DNA of 64,000 nucleotides from Symbiobacterium thermophilum IAM 14863 (GCF_000009905.1 NC_006177.1:2604001-2668000), one strand, 5' to 3'; shown: positions 1 through 8,916, numbered from the stretch's first letter. The notes: generated from the sequence alone by a model not told the origin. Made by a program: numbers and translations.

Positions 1-201
1 GTTGCCCACCACCTTCCCCTCCACCTCGGCCACCAGCACATAGTCGTGTTGGGGGTCATTGCTCTCCAGCCGCTTCTGCCACGACTCCGGCGTGGTGTGT
101 GAGAGCTGCAAGGTACCGTAGTACACCTTCGGCTGGGTCATGATCTGCGCGAACGCCTCTGCGTGAGACGGGCGGGCCATCCGAATTCGGATCTGATCCA
201 T
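1..201 (-). CDS. GNAT N-acetyltransferase, YhhY-like (3' part outside window)
   Basis: The first 67 codons of a gene that leaves the window at its left edge. It starts with ATG at 201 behind a clear AGGAGG site. The N-terminus (MDQIRIRMARPSHAEAF, then a PKVYYGTLQL segment and W-Q-K-R-L) resembles the YhhY branch of GNAT acetyltransferases, which acetylate amino groups of small substrates with acetyl-CoA. The acetyl-CoA pyrophosphate loop would lie outside the window. A weak promoter (TTGAAC, 16 bp, TATCAG) can be read just upstream near 245-275. The substrate cannot be inferred. Confidence 0.7.
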   Translation of the reverse strand, partial: MDQIRIRMARPSHAEAFAQIMTQPKVYYGTLQLSHTTPESWQKRLESNDPQHDYVLVAEVEGKVVGN

Positions 202-409
202 CGGTGCGCCTCCTATCCGGGTCCTGTCGGGCTCCGTCTCCCTGATATTTAAACTATGAGACGGTTCAATCTCCCAGACCGTTCCAACCAATCCCGCCAG
301 CAACCGCCTGTCCCAACGCCGGCGCCGGAAGCCATCGCCGACGGGTAGCGGCAGCGCCCGAGAGCGATACCCCAGCCGGGGTGGGGGTACCTGCATGCGC
401 CCGCCGCAA

Positions 410-457
410 GAAAAAGGGGCCGTTCCAGCGAGCGGTGTGCCCGCGGGACAGCCCCTT
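410..457 (-). terminator. Terminator after aspS
   Basis: On the minus strand AAGGGGC and GCCCCTT pair around a loop of about 30 nt that has its own CCGCGG dyad, and a run of T follows. It lies just past the aspS stop and probably ends the T-box operon. Confidence 0.65.
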
Positions 458-463
458 CTGTCG

Positions 464-2266
464 CTACACCGTCGTGCGGATGTGCAGCTCCTGCAGCTGC
501 TTCGGCGCCACCTCGCTGGGGGCGTCGGTCATCAGGTCCGTGGCCTTGGCCGTCTTCGGGAAGGCGATCACGTCCCGGATCGACTGCCGCCCGGCCAGGA
601 GCATCACGAACCGGTCCAGGCCGAAGGCGATGCCGCCGTGGGGCGGGGCGCCGTACTCGAACGCCTCCAGCAGGAAGCCGAACTTGGCCTGCGCCTCCTC
701 GGGCGTGAAGCCCAGCAGCTCGAACATCCGGTTCTGCAGCGGCCGCTGGTGGATTCGGATCGATCCGCCGCCCAGCTCGACGCCGTTCAGGACCAGGTCG
801 TAGGCGTTGGCCCGGATAGCCGCCAGCTCCTCCCGGGTGGCCCCCTCCTTGAACACCTTGTCCAGGTCCTCGGGATGGGGCGAGGTGAACGGGTGGTGCA
901 CCGCCACGAACCGGTTCTCCTCCTCGTCCCACTCCAGCAGCGGGAAGTCGATCACCCACAGCAGGTTGAACTCGCCGGGCTTGCGGAGGCCGAGCCGGTT
1001 GCCCATCTCGACCCGCAGGGCGCCCAGGGCGGCGGCCACCACGTCCGGCTGGTCGGCGACGAAGAGCAGCAGGTCGCCGGGCTCCCCTTCCAGCCGGCGG
1101 ACGATCTCCGCCGTCTCCGCCTCGGTGAGGAACTTGGTGAAGGAAGAGCGGACCTCGCCGCCCTCGCCCAGGGCGATGTAGGCCAGCCCCTTGGCCTTGT
1201 AGGTCTTCACGAACTCGGTCAGCTCATCGATCTGCTTGCGGGAGTACCCGCCGCATCCCTTGGCGTTGATGCCCTTCACCTGACCGCCGGCCTCCACGGC
1301 GCCCTTGAAGACGCCGAAGCCGCAGCCGGCCGCCACATCGCTGACGTCCACCAGCTCCATGCCGAAGCGCAGGTCGGGCTTGTCGGAACCGTACCGGGCC
1401 ATGGCCTCGGCGTAGGTGAGCCGCTTGAAGGGGGTGGGCACCTCCACGCCCAGGGCGTCCCGGAAGACCCGGGCGACCATCTGCTCCATCATCGACAGCA
1501 CGTCGTCCCGCTCCACGAACGACATCTCCACGTCGATCTGCGTGAACTCCGGCTGCCGGTCAGCCCGCAGGTCCTCGTCCCGGAAGCAGCGGACGATCTG
1601 CACGTACCGCTCCAGGCCGCTCACCATGCAGAGCTGCTTGAAGATCTGCGGCGACTGGGGCAGGGCGTAGAACTTGCCCGGGTTCACCCGGGAGGGCACC
1701 AGGTAGTCGCGGGCCCCCTCCGGCGTCGACTTGGTGAGCATCGGCGTCTCGATCTCCAGGAAGCCGTGCTCGTCGAAGAAGTCCCGCACCGCCTTGGTGA
1801 CCCGGTGGCGGAGGATCAGGTTCCGCTGCATCTCCGGCCGGCGCAGGTCCAGGTAGCGGTACTTCAGCCGGACCGTCTCGTCCACGTCCAGGTCGTCCTG
1901 GATGTAGAAGGGCGGCGTCTTGGCCGGGCTCAGGATGCGCAGGTCCAGCGCCCGGATCTCGAACCGGCCGGTGGGGATGTTGGGGTTCACCGCCTCCGGT
2001 GTCCGGTGGACCAGCCGGCCCCGCACGGCCAGCACGTACTCGGAACGGACCTGCTCCGCCTTGCGGAAGAGGTCGGCGCCGCACTCCTCCACGTCGAAGA
2101 CCACCTGCACCAGGCCGGTGCGATCCCGCAGGTCCACGAAGATCAGGGAGCCGTGGTCACGCCTGCGCTGCACCCAGCCGTTGACGGTGACCTCCTGCCC
2201 CACCAGGGCGTCGGTGACCTCGCCGCAGTAGACCGTACGCTTCATGCCCTGAATCGACTCGCTCAT
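464..2266 (-). CDS. aspS: Aspartyl-tRNA synthetase
   Basis: 600 residues, the normal length for bacterial AspS, which charges tRNA-Asp in the cytoplasm. An N-terminal OB-fold anticodon-binding domain (about 10-110) contains [20 protein letters not shown]. The class II catalytic core follows (motif 2 around [17 protein letters not shown]), with the GAD insertion domain (about 290-420) and the C-terminal motif 3 ([13 protein letters not shown]). The ATG overlaps the hisS stop as ATGA, so translation is probably coupled. It is the last gene of the pepE-like-hisS-aspS operon controlled by the T-box leader. Whether the enzyme is discriminating or non-discriminating (Asp/Asn) was not determined. 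Confidence 0.97.
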   Translation of the reverse strand: MSESIQGMKRTVYCGEVTDALVGQEVTVNGWVQRRRDHGSLIFVDLRDRTGLVQVVFDVEECGADLFRKAEQVRSEYVLAVRGRLVHRTPEAVNPNIPTGRFEIRALDLRILSPAKTPPFYIQDDLDVDETVRLKYRYLDLRRPEMQRNLILRHRVTKAVRDFFDEHGFLEIETPMLTKSTPEGARDYLVPSRVNPGKFYALPQSPQIFKQLCMVSGLERYVQIVRCFRDEDLRADRQPEFTQIDVEMSFVERDDVLSMMEQMVARVFRDALGVEVPTPFKRLTYAEAMARYGSDKPDLRFGMELVDVSDVAAGCGFGVFKGAVEAGGQVKGINAKGCGGYSRKQIDELTEFVKTYKAKGLAYIALGEGGEVRSSFTKFLTEAETAEIVRRLEGEPGDLLLFVADQPDVVAAALGALRVEMGNRLGLRKPGEFNLLWVIDFPLLEWDEEENRFVAVHHPFTSPHPEDLDKVFKEGATREELAAIRANAYDLVLNGVELGGGSIRIHQRPLQNRMFELLGFTPEEAQAKFGFLLEAFEYGAPPHGGIAFGLDRFVMLLAGRQSIRDVIAFPKTAKATDLMTDAPSEVAPKQLQELHIRTTV

Positions 2267-3561
2267 GCCTCAGCCCTCCGCAAGTGCGAGATGATCTGAT
2301 CGAGCGGCACCGACTCCTGCGTGCCCTCGTCCATGTGCTTCACCGATGCGACGCCCTGGCGCACCTCGTCCTCGCCCAGGATGACGACGTACCGGCTGTT
2401 CTGCTTGCCGGCGTACTTCATCTGCGCCTTCAGGCTGCGCCCCAGGTAGTCGATGTCGGCCGAGAGGCCGGCGTCCCGCAGCGCGTAGAGCAGCTTCAGC
2501 CCCACGGGCCGGGCCGCCTCGCCCAGGGTGGCCACGAAGACGTCCAGCCGGGGCCGGTCGGCGAACGGGGCCGTCAGCCCCTCCTCCTCCAGGACCATCA
2601 GCACCCGCTCCATTCCCATGCCGAAGCCGACGCCCGGCGTGGGCTTGCCGCCGACGATCTCGATCAGCCCGTCGTAGCGGCCGCCGCCCCAGAGGGCCGA
2701 CTGCGCCCCCAGCTTCGGGTGCAGCACCTCGAACACGGTCTTGGTGTAGTAGTCCAGCCCCCGCACGATGCGGGTGTCGATCTGGTAGGGGATCCCCATG
2801 GCCGCCAGGTGGCTCAGCAGGCCCTCCCAGTGGCGCCGGCAGTCGTCGCAGAGGTAGTCCAGCGTCACCGGGGCGGTCCGCTGCGCCGGGTGGTCGGCGT
2901 CCCGCTTGCAGTCCAGGAGCCGGAGCGGGTTCTTCTCAAAGCGCGTGTTGCAGTCCTCGCACAGCTCGCCCAGGTGCGGCCGGAAGTGGTCCTGCAGGGC
3001 CTGCCGGTAGCGGGGCCGGCACTGGGGACAGCCGATGGAGTTGACCGAGACCACGAGGCCCGTGAGCCCCAGCCGGGCCACCACGTCCAGCCCCAGCTTG
3101 ATCACCTCGGCGTCCACCGCCGGATCCTGGGCGCCGAAGACCTCCACGTCCAGCTGGTGGAAGCCCCGGAACCGGCCCTTCTGCACGTTCTCGTACCGGA
3201 ACGCCGGACCGTAGGCGAAGATCTTGGTCGGCTGCGGGTTGTTGTACAGGCCGTTCTCGAGCCAGGCCCGCACCAGCCCGGCCGTGAACTCCGGCCGCAT
3301 CGCCATCCGGCGGGCGTCCGGGTCGTCGCCCCGGGGCGTGATGTTGAACATCTCCTTGGTCACGATGTCGGTGGTCGCCCCGACGCCGTGGATGAACAGG
3401 TCCACGTACTCCACCATCGGCGGCCGGAGCTCCTGGTAGCCGTACAGCCGCGCGACCTCCCGGAAGATCTCCTCCAGCCGCTGCCAGCGGTAGGAGTCCC
3501 GCCAACCGTACTGCTCGCCCGGGAGGATGTCGTTGAATCCCCGCGGCGCCTGGATGCTCAC
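2263..3561 (-). CDS. hisS: Histidyl-tRNA synthetase
   Basis: 432 residues, usual for class IIa HisRS, which charges tRNA-His. It starts [15 protein letters not shown], the conserved HisRS N-terminus. The open frame runs much further upstream, but this GTG has a GAGGAGAGG site in front and overlaps the preceding stop as GTGA. Motif 2 lies around [20 protein letters not shown]. The histidine-specific [10 protein letters not shown] segment and a C-terminal anticodon-binding domain follow (about 330-425). A Cys-X2-Cys pair (GCPQC) and further cysteines (CEDC, CDDC) look like a zinc-binding insertion, seen in some HisRS. The gene sits between the peptidase E-like gene and aspS in one tightly overlapping operon. 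Confidence 0.97.
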   Translation of the reverse strand: MSIQAPRGFNDILPGEQYGWRDSYRWQRLEEIFREVARLYGYQELRPPMVEYVDLFIHGVGATTDIVTKEMFNITPRGDDPDARRMAMRPEFTAGLVRAWLENGLYNNPQPTKIFAYGPAFRYENVQKGRFRGFHQLDVEVFGAQDPAVDAEVIKLGLDVVARLGLTGLVVSVNSIGCPQCRPRYRQALQDHFRPHLGELCEDCNTRFEKNPLRLLDCKRDADHPAQRTAPVTLDYLCDDCRRHWEGLLSHLAAMGIPYQIDTRIVRGLDYYTKTVFEVLHPKLGAQSALWGGGRYDGLIEIVGGKPTPGVGFGMGMERVLMVLEEEGLTAPFADRPRLDVFVATLGEAARPVGLKLLYALRDAGLSADIDYLGRSLKAQMKYAGKQNSRYVVILGEDEVRQGVASVKHMDEGTQESVPLDQIISHLRRAEA

Positions 3562-4298
3562 GCTCGATCCTCTCCTCGTCCGGTTGTTGTGAGGGGCTCG
3601 CTCTCCCCGAGGTAGACCGGGTCGATCGGCTCCTCCCGCACCTCGCCGTTTACGGCGTAGACCCAGTAGGCTCTGGCCCCGGGCCGGGAGGAGACCACCT
3701 TGAACAGGTGCTCGCCGACGTAGTGCAGGGCCACGCCGTCGTCCGCCGCGATGCCGTCGCTCAGCACCCCGGCCTTGCGCAGCCGATGGTAGGCCGGCCG
3801 GCGCTCGGGCTCGCCATCGTAGTGCGGGCAGTTGCTGCCCTTCAGGAAACCCAGCCCCGGAAGGGCGGTCAGCTCGCCGGGGATCGAGTCGGTCACGCCC
3901 TGCTCGAACCAGCAGATGGAGCCGGCGCTCAGCCCCGCCAGGATGATGCCCTGCTCCCAGGCGGTGTGCAGCACCTGGTCCAGCTCCCACTCCCGCCACA
4001 GGGCCAGCATGTTCTTGGTGTTGCCGCCGCCCACGTAGATCACGTCCTGGACCAGCAGGAGGGCGGCCATGTCCCGCACCGTCGGCCGCAGGAGCGAGAG
4101 ATGCGTCGGCTCCGCGCCGAGCTGGGTCATCGCCCGGTAGAAGTTGACGATGTAGCCCTCCGCGTCGCCACTGGCCGTCGGCAGGAAGCAGACCTTCGGC
4201 CGGGCCTTGCCGGTGAGGCCCAACACGTACCGATCCAGGAGCGGGTTCTCCGGTTCCATGGAGAAGCCGCCGCCGCCCATCGCCACAATCTGCTTCAT
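3558..4298 (-). CDS. Peptidase E-like (S51 family) hydrolase
   Basis: 246 residues. The start at MKQIVAMGGGGFSME was chosen because it lies after the T-box terminator and behind a GGAGGGGG site; the longer frame would include the leader RNA. The family has a class I glutamine amidotransferase-like fold with a nucleophilic serine, seen here at Ser124 in AGLSAGS. YVGGGNTKNML (about 88-98) is the other family hallmark. Characterised PepE proteins cleave Asp-X dipeptides; the B. subtilis relative YgaJ is uncharacterised. The gene is the first in the hisS-aspS operon and overlaps hisS by 4 nt, so it should respond to the same tRNA signal. An aspartyl dipeptidase would fit an Asp-sensing leader, but that role is inference. 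Confidence 0.85.
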   Translation of the reverse strand: MKQIVAMGGGGFSMEPENPLLDRYVLGLTGKARPKVCFLPTASGDAEGYIVNFYRAMTQLGAEPTHLSLLRPTVRDMAALLLVQDVIYVGGGNTKNMLALWREWELDQVLHTAWEQGIILAGLSAGSICWFEQGVTDSIPGELTALPGLGFLKGSNCPHYDGEPERRPAYHRLRKAGVLSDGIAADDGVALHYVGEHLFKVVSSRPGARAYWVYAVNGEVREEPIDPVYLGESEPLTTTGRGEDRA

Positions 4299-4632
4299 CC
4301 GTGCCCCCTCCTTGTCGGGATAAAAAACAGCGCCCGTCCCGCATGGGACGAGCGCATGCGCTCGCGGTGCCACCCACGTTGATGCCCACCTGCGGGCAGG
4401 CATCCCCTTGGCAGGGCCGTCGCCCGGAGAGCGAAGCCCCCTCCCTCTGATAACGGCGGGAGTCTCCGGCGCAGCCTACGCAACCGCCGCGGCACGTGGT
4501 GCCTGCGCGGCCTTCGACTGCGCAGCTCGAGGGGGTGTCCGGCTCCGCCGCCTTCCCGCCGACCTTTCAGCCTGAGGGCCGGCTCTCTGCAGGGGGCCCG
4601 TGCGGAGCCCTGCTCCCTGTCATCGCCTTTGA
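4299..4632 (-). promoter_or_regulatory. T-box riboswitch leader, probably Asp-specific
   Basis: The leader lies between the promoter and the pepE-like gene. The T-box sequence GGGTGGCACCGCG is at 4363-4375, directly before an intrinsic terminator. In Stem I the helix GGCTCCGC/GCGGAGCC closes above a specifier loop whose 3' strand reads GGACACC; GACAC is at 4535-4539. It contains GAC (Asp) followed by A, and overlapping CAC (His). The TGGN position is C, which would pair with discriminator G73, present in bacterial tRNA-Asp and not in tRNA-His (C73). Asp is therefore favoured. Uncharged tRNA should stabilise the antiterminator and switch on the operon. Confidence 0.9.
4322..4355 (-). terminator. 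T-box leader terminator
   Basis: GCGCTCGTCCC pairs with GGGACGGGCGC over 11 bp with one G-U pair and loop ATGC, followed by six T on the minus strand. The 5' arm overlaps the expected antiterminator, as in other T-box leaders. Confidence 0.92.
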
Positions 4633-4638
4633 TCCTGG

Positions 4639-4667
4639 ATTCTACTTCTCTGGCCACGGGCTGTCAA
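4639..4667 (-). promoter_or_regulatory. Sigma-A promoter of the T-box operon
   Basis: TTGACA (4662-4667), a 17-bp spacer, and TAGAAT (4639-4644) on the minus strand. This is a perfect -35 and a 5/6 -10, and the only strong promoter ahead of the leader. Transcription should start near 4632. Confidence 0.88.
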
Positions 4668-4671
4668 TACC

Positions 4672-5556
4672 CTAAACCAAAAGTCTCAGGGCCCGCGGAA
4701 TCGACTCCAGGGTCACCGGCAGGCTGCCGATGACCTCGCCGTCCACCTGGGTGAGGGGGGCGTGTTCGGCGGCCGCCGTAATCGACACCCTGCGCGCCTT
4801 GCGGTAGATCACCCCGGGCAGGTTCCGGTGCAGCCCCACCAGCGCGGCCGAGACGTAGCGCAGGTAGTCTCCCACCGCCTCTGCGGTGAAGATGCAGACG
4901 TCCAGGTCAGGGTCGGTGAGGGAGGCGTCCGGCGTGAACTGGAAGCCGCCACCGTAGGAGCGGGCGTTGCCCGCCACCACGAACCGGCCCTCCACCGGCG
5001 GCTCGCCGTCCAGGTGCACGACGAACGGCGCCAGCTCCCACCGCCAGATGAACTGCATGGCGGCCACGAAGAAGGCCGCCTTCCCAAACCGGCGCTTGAG
5101 CTCGGGATCCACCGAACCGGCCACCGCCGCGTCCAGGCCGACCCCGGCCATCAGCAGGAAGTACCGGTCGTTGGCCCGGCCCACCGTCACCTCCGCGGTC
5201 CGCCCGTCGCGGATCCGCCTGGCCATCTCCTCCGGCCGGTGCGGAAGGTGCAGCTCGGCGGCCAGCACGTTCGCGGTGCCGCCGGGCCAGAAGCCCAGAG
5301 CCGCCCCGGTGCCCATCACCCCCTGCAGCGCCTCGTTCATGGTGCCGTCGCCGCCGTGGGCGAGGATCAGGTCGTACCCTTCCCCGGCCCTCGCCTGCGC
5401 GATCTCGGTCGCGTGGCCGGGCCGCGCCGTGGGGCAGATGGCCACCTCGCAGCCGGCTGCGCGCAGGGGCGCCGCCAGCCGGGCCAGCGGCTCCTCCCGC
5501 TCCCGGGGCCGCCCGGAGGCCGGATTGTAGATGACCGCAATGCGCCGGAAGGCCAT
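4672..5556 (-). CDS. Diacylglycerol/lipid kinase family protein (YegS/BmrU-like)
   Basis: 294 residues from ATG at 5556; a GTG three codons earlier is possible but too close to the ribosome site. The N-terminal diacylglycerol kinase catalytic domain shows IYNPASGR (about 9-16) and LAHGGDGTMNEALQG (about 64-78), the nucleotide-binding GGDGT motif. WPGGTANVLA follows. These cytosolic or membrane-associated enzymes phosphorylate lipids such as diacylglycerol or undecaprenol with ATP; the substrate here is unknown. It begins just after the hemZ stop and probably shares its transcript. Its end abuts the T-box promoter. Confidence 0.87.
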   Translation of the reverse strand: MAFRRIAVIYNPASGRPREREEPLARLAAPLRAAGCEVAICPTARPGHATEIAQARAGEGYDLILAHGGDGTMNEALQGVMGTGAALGFWPGGTANVLAAELHLPHRPEEMARRIRDGRTAEVTVGRANDRYFLLMAGVGLDAAVAGSVDPELKRRFGKAAFFVAAMQFIWRWELAPFVVHLDGEPPVEGRFVVAGNARSYGGGFQFTPDASLTDPDLDVCIFTAEAVGDYLRYVSAALVGLHRNLPGVIYRKARRVSITAAAEHAPLTQVDGEVIGSLPVTLESIPRALRLLV

Positions 5557-5568
5557 GCGCGCCACCCC

Positions 5569-7149
5569 CTACTCGCCGTAGAGCAGCCTGAGCTCCGCGA
5601 CCTTCCGCCGGGCCAGCTCCTCGACCCGCTCCACGTACGCCTGCGGGTCGTTGGGGTTGGCCGGCGCCTTCAGGAGCCACCCCCGCCCCTCTCCCAGGGG
5701 CTTGAACCACTTGGAGGTGGCGCCGCCGCCCAGGCCGATGACGGTCTGCCGCTCCTCCATCATCTGGATGTTGTAGAGCGACTCCTTCCCGGGCAGGGCG
5801 TAGCCCACGTTCTCCAGGGAGCCCACCATGAACTTCTGCCGGTACAGGTAGTACGGCCGCTGGCCCATGGCCCGGGCAGTCTCCGCCGCGTCCTGCACCA
5901 GAGCCTCGGCCTCGGCCGGGGTGAGCGCCCGGAGCACCTCGCCGGCCGCACCCGCCGCGTGGATGCGGGAGCCCCGCTTGACGGCCAGGGTGTGCACGGT
6001 GAGGTTGTCGGGGGCCAGGCGGCGCATGTCCTCCAGGGTGTGGTGCACCTCGGCGGGGCCCTCCCCCGGCAGACCGATGATGATGTCCGTGTTCACCGTG
6101 AAGCCGGCCGGATGGGACCGCACCAGGTCGTAGGCCCGGTAGAACTTCTCCACCGTGTGGATGCGGCCCAGGTGCATCAGCGTGGCCTGCACGGTGGTCT
6201 GGGGGTTGACGCTGACCCGCGTCACGCCGTGCGCCGCCATCACGTCCAGCTTGTACCGGTTGAACGTCTCGGGCCGTCCGCCCTCGATGGTGTACTCCGC
6301 CGGGGACTGGCCTTTGAGCAGGGTCTCCGCGGCGGTGCGCAGCATCCAGGCGAAGTCCTCATCCCGGGGGCTGGTCGGCGTGCCGCCGCCGAAGTAGATG
6401 GACTCCACCCGGAGCCCCAGGTCCCGGATCGCCTGCCCGATGATCGCCATCTCCCGCCCGAGGGCCTCCAGGAAGGGGGAGATCTGATCCCGGTGCTGGT
6501 TGATGGGATAGATCGAAAAGGAACAGAACGAGCAGATGGACGGGCAGAACGGGATCCCGATGTAGAGCGAGACCGCCCGGGGGTCGCGCCCCAGGAAGGG
6601 CCGCTGCAGCCGGGCGACGCCGGTCACCAGCTCCGCCTTCTCCCGCGCCAGCCGGAACTCACCGGTAAGGCGCGCCACCGGGTCCGGCTCGTCCTCGTCC
6701 AGCATCTGGTGGACCAGCTTGGTGGGCCGCACGCCGGTGAGGATGCCCCACTTGGGCCGGAAGCCCGCCAGCGGCGCGAGGGCGTCCACCAGCAGCCCCT
6801 TGGCCAGCCGGCGGAGCCGGTGCTCAAAGGTGCGGGGGCTCTCCTCCGCCCCCTGGACCAGCTCCCCCTCCGCGCGGCGGGAGCCGCCGGGGCCGCGGGC
6901 GGTGACGACCACCCGCCACGGCCGGGCGGCCGGGGGCAGGGGGACGGCTGCATCCGCGCCGGGGTCGGCAGCCGGCGCGCCGCCCGGCCGCGCGGTCACA
7001 TCCACCTGCCACACGGCATCCCCGCCGGCGGGCTCCGGGCTTCCCGGCACCCAGACCGCGAAGGGCTCCCCCGGGAAGAAGACGTGTCCCATCTGGGTCA
7101 GGTCGCTGGCAAAAACGGGGCTGTTGCCCCGGAGCAGGATCCCGCTCAT
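5569..7149 (-). CDS. hemZ: Oxygen-independent coproporphyrinogen dehydrogenase HemZ (radical SAM)
   Basis: 526 residues, as expected for HemZ, which is longer than HemN. Residues 1-190 form the HemZ-specific region with KWGILTGVRPTKLVH (about 133-147). The radical SAM core begins at IGIPFCPSICSFCSF, giving a CX3CX2C cluster at Cys202, Cys206 and Cys209. YFGGGTPTS and SVNPQTTV follow. HemZ-type proteins are linked to anaerobic oxidation of coproporphyrinogen in haem synthesis. The motif is that of HemZ, yet enzymatic activity in this clade is not certain. It is followed closely by the lipid kinase gene. Confidence 0.9.
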   Translation of the reverse strand: MSGILLRGNSPVFASDLTQMGHVFFPGEPFAVWVPGSPEPAGGDAVWQVDVTARPGGAPAADPGADAAVPLPPAARPWRVVVTARGPGGSRRAEGELVQGAEESPRTFEHRLRRLAKGLLVDALAPLAGFRPKWGILTGVRPTKLVHQMLDEDEPDPVARLTGEFRLAREKAELVTGVARLQRPFLGRDPRAVSLYIGIPFCPSICSFCSFSIYPINQHRDQISPFLEALGREMAIIGQAIRDLGLRVESIYFGGGTPTSPRDEDFAWMLRTAAETLLKGQSPAEYTIEGGRPETFNRYKLDVMAAHGVTRVSVNPQTTVQATLMHLGRIHTVEKFYRAYDLVRSHPAGFTVNTDIIIGLPGEGPAEVHHTLEDMRRLAPDNLTVHTLAVKRGSRIHAAGAAGEVLRALTPAEAEALVQDAAETARAMGQRPYYLYRQKFMVGSLENVGYALPGKESLYNIQMMEERQTVIGLGGGATSKWFKPLGEGRGWLLKAPANPNDPQAYVERVEELARRKVAELRLLYGE

Positions 7150-7162
7150 GCGCTCTCACCTC

Positions 7163-7192
7163 AAAGGGGGCCGTGGCTCTCGCCCGGCCCCC
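7163..7192 (-). terminator. Weak terminator upstream of hemZ
   Basis: GGGGGCC and GGCCCCC pair around a 13-nt loop with only three T following on the minus strand. It lies between the stop of the membrane protein gene and hemZ, so read-through is plausible. Confidence 0.45.
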
Positions 7193-7212
7193 GTCCGCAG
7201 TTTCATCCGCTA

Positions 7213-7584
7213 TTAACGCTTGCCCGTATGGCCCGGCACGTATTCGTCCCAGCCCCACAGCCCGAACAGCAGGTTGAGCAGACCCAGGCCCATCAGGACG
7301 TAGCCGGTCGTCCCGCCCACCGCGATGCCGAACATCACGGAGAGCGCGAAGAGGAGCGGGCTCAGGGCCTTCCAGAGGTACCCCCGCCGCACCAGGCGCG
7401 GTGCGGGGATGCGCACCCGCACGCGCGCGGCGGCCTGCCCGCCGGACCGGCGAGCCGCGGCGCGCGCCTCCACCCGGGCCGCCTCACGCTCCGCCGCGCC
7501 CGCGAAGGCCAGGCGCAGCGCCAGGACGTTGGGCAACAGCAGGGCCGCACCCAGGAGGGCGAGCCCGATGACGGTTAAGACCAT
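7213..7584 (-). CDS. Small membrane protein of unknown function
   Basis: 123 residues from ATG at 7584, spaced about 7 nt from a GGGGGG site; a GTG five codons upstream is less likely. A hydrophobic N-terminal helix (MVLTVIGLALLGAALLLP) is followed by an Ala/Arg-rich cytoplasmic segment (about 30-70) and two more hydrophobic stretches (about 74-92 and 95-110). The tail is LWGWDEYVPGHTGKR. No family was recognised. It lies between marR and hemZ on the same strand and may be read from the marR promoter. Confidence 0.65.
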   Translation of the reverse strand: MVLTVIGLALLGAALLLPNVLALRLAFAGAAEREAARVEARAAARRSGGQAAARVRVRIPAPRLVRRGYLWKALSPLLFALSVMFGIAVGGTTGYVLMGLGLLNLLFGLWGWDEYVPGHTGKR

Positions 7585-7655
7585 ATGCGAACCCCCCACA
7601 GTTCAAGCGATGGTCCTACATATTCTATTTGCTTTTGTTCAAGTCCTCCCAGTGG

Positions 7656-8090
7656 TTACCCCATCCGGCCGAGGATGTCGCAGAGCTGTTCCAACTCGGC
7701 TTCGGTGAGGTTCTTCACCATCTCGCGGAAGGCGGCCCTGCGGCGCTGGATCGCCGCCTCCAGGGCCTGCTCGCCCTCGGGGGTGATCCTCACCCACACC
7801 ACCCGCCGGTCGCGCTGGTCCCGCTCCCGCTCCGCGAACCCCGCCTTCACCAGCCGGTCCACCAGACCGGTCGCCGCGCTGAGGGTGACCGTCAGCTCGT
7901 TGGCCACCTCGGTCACCTGCAGCGGCCCGCGGGCCTTCAGGGCCTTCAGCACGATCATCTGGCTCATCGACATTCGCGGTCCCGGAGCTACCTCCTGGTA
8001 GGCCGTCGTCGCCGCCGTCATCACACGCACCATGTTGTCGAACGAGGCCTCCAGCTTCGGGAGATAGGCTTCGATGCGGGCAGACTCCAT
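7656..8090 (-). CDS. MarR family transcriptional regulator
   Basis: 144 residues, typical for MarR dimers. ATG at 8090 sits behind CCGGAGGTG. The winged helix-turn-helix covers about 45-110, with MSQMIVLKALKARGPLQVTEVANEL, then recognition helix and wing (TGLVDRLVKAGFAERERDQRDRR). The GFxxRxxxxxDRR wing is characteristic. Such regulators often repress their own operon and release DNA on binding phenolic or lipophilic ligands. A strong promoter lies 54 nt upstream. The following membrane protein gene is on the same strand and may be a target; this is inference. Confidence 0.92.
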   Translation of the reverse strand: MESARIEAYLPKLEASFDNMVRVMTAATTAYQEVAPGPRMSMSQMIVLKALKARGPLQVTEVANELTVTLSAATGLVDRLVKAGFAERERDQRDRRVVWVRITPEGEQALEAAIQRRRAAFREMVKNLTEAELEQLCDILGRMG

Positions 8091-8143
8091 TCGAACACCT
8101 CCGGGCCCGAAATTCACATCGTTAACATTTTTTGATTGTCCGG

Positions 8144-8173
8144 ATTATACCCGTAACCGGAAACCGGTGTCAA
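8144..8173 (-). promoter_or_regulatory. Strong promoter of the marR gene
   Basis: TTGACA (8168-8173), an 18-bp spacer, and TATAAT (8144-8149): both hexamers are perfect. The unusually AT-rich transcribed stretch around 8118-8138 is a candidate operator for autoregulation. Confidence 0.85.
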
Positions 8174-8203
8174 GGACGCGCGAGAAGGCGGTCACCGTCA
8201 CGC

Positions 8204-8824
8204 TCACGCCAGGAACGGGTTGTAGGCCTTTTCGTCGCCGATGGTCGTGGACGGGCCGTGCCCCGGGTAGACCGCGGTATCCGGAGGCAGGGTGAGCAGC
8301 CGCTCCTTGATGGACTGGATCAGCGTGTGGTAGTCGCCTCCGGGCAGGTCGGTGCGCCCGATGGACCCGGCGAAGAGCGTGTCGCCCGCGAGGAGATGTC
8401 CGGGCCGGTAGAGGCAGATGCCGCCCGGGCTGTGGCCGGGCGTGTGGATCACCCGGAAGCGCAGCCCGCCCGCCTCCACCTCGTCGCCGTCCCGCAGGAG
8501 CCGGTCCGCCGGGGAGGCCTGAACGGTCATGCCGAAGTAGAGGCTGCCGTTGCGGGCCGGGCTCGTCAGGCAGTCGGCGTCGGCCTCGTGGATGGCGACG
8601 GGCGCGCCGCTCCACCCCTTCACCCAGTCCACCCCGCCGATGTGGTCCAGGTGGCCGTGGGTGAGGACGATGCCGACCACGGTCAGGTCGTTCTCCATGA
8701 CGCAGGACTGGATCCACGGGTCCGGGACGCCCGGGTCGATCACGAGCGCCTGGCGGGTCTCGCCGCAGGCGACGATGTAGCAGTTGGCCATGAACGCGCC
8801 GAGGGCGCGGTGCCACAGCTGCAT
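8204..8824 (-). CDS. MBL-fold metallo-hydrolase, glyoxalase II-like
   Basis: 206 residues starting MQLWHRALGAFMANCY after a GGAGGAAGG site; the longer upstream frame lacks homology-like sequence. The metal-binding motif LTHGHLDHIGGVDW (THxHxDH) is at about 97-110, followed by HTPGHSPGG, LAGDTLF and YPGHGP, all standard ligands of the family. The size and motifs are those of the short YqgX/glyoxalase II-like group of hydroxyacylglutathione hydrolase-type proteins, which are soluble. The natural substrate is unknown. It has its own promoter and a leader hairpin. Confidence 0.88.
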   Translation of the reverse strand: MQLWHRALGAFMANCYIVACGETRQALVIDPGVPDPWIQSCVMENDLTVVGIVLTHGHLDHIGGVDWVKGWSGAPVAIHEADADCLTSPARNGSLYFGMTVQASPADRLLRDGDEVEAGGLRFRVIHTPGHSPGGICLYRPGHLLAGDTLFAGSIGRTDLPGGDYHTLIQSIKERLLTLPPDTAVYPGHGPSTTIGDEKAYNPFLA

Positions 8825-8844
8825 GGGCCTTCCTCCATAAAGAG

Positions 8845-8866
8845 GCCGGGACGACGAGGTCCCGGC
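8845..8866 (-). terminator. Leader hairpin before the MBL gene
   Basis: GCCGGGAC and GTCCCGGC form a perfect 8-bp stem with a 6-nt loop, followed by CTCTTTA on the minus strand. It lies between a good promoter and the MBL start, so it may be an attenuator, or the terminator of the gene ending at 8950. Confidence 0.5.
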
Positions 8867-8888
8867 AGGTGTTGCCGTCTCTACTTCC

Positions 8889-8916
8889 AGTATAGGCGGT
8901 TTGGCCCCCGACGCAA
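8889..8916 (-). promoter_or_regulatory. Promoter of the MBL hydrolase gene
   Basis: TTGCGT (8911-8916), a 16-bp spacer and TATACT (8889-8894) on the minus strand. Transcription would begin near 8882 and include the hairpin at 8845-8866. Confidence 0.6.

Noticed and set aside
4762-7578. A 938-codon plus-strand frame opposite the lipid kinase and hemZ
   Set aside because: Shadow of real minus-strand genes in GC-rich DNA: composition rich in Arg, Gly, His and Pro, no ribosome site, no motif.
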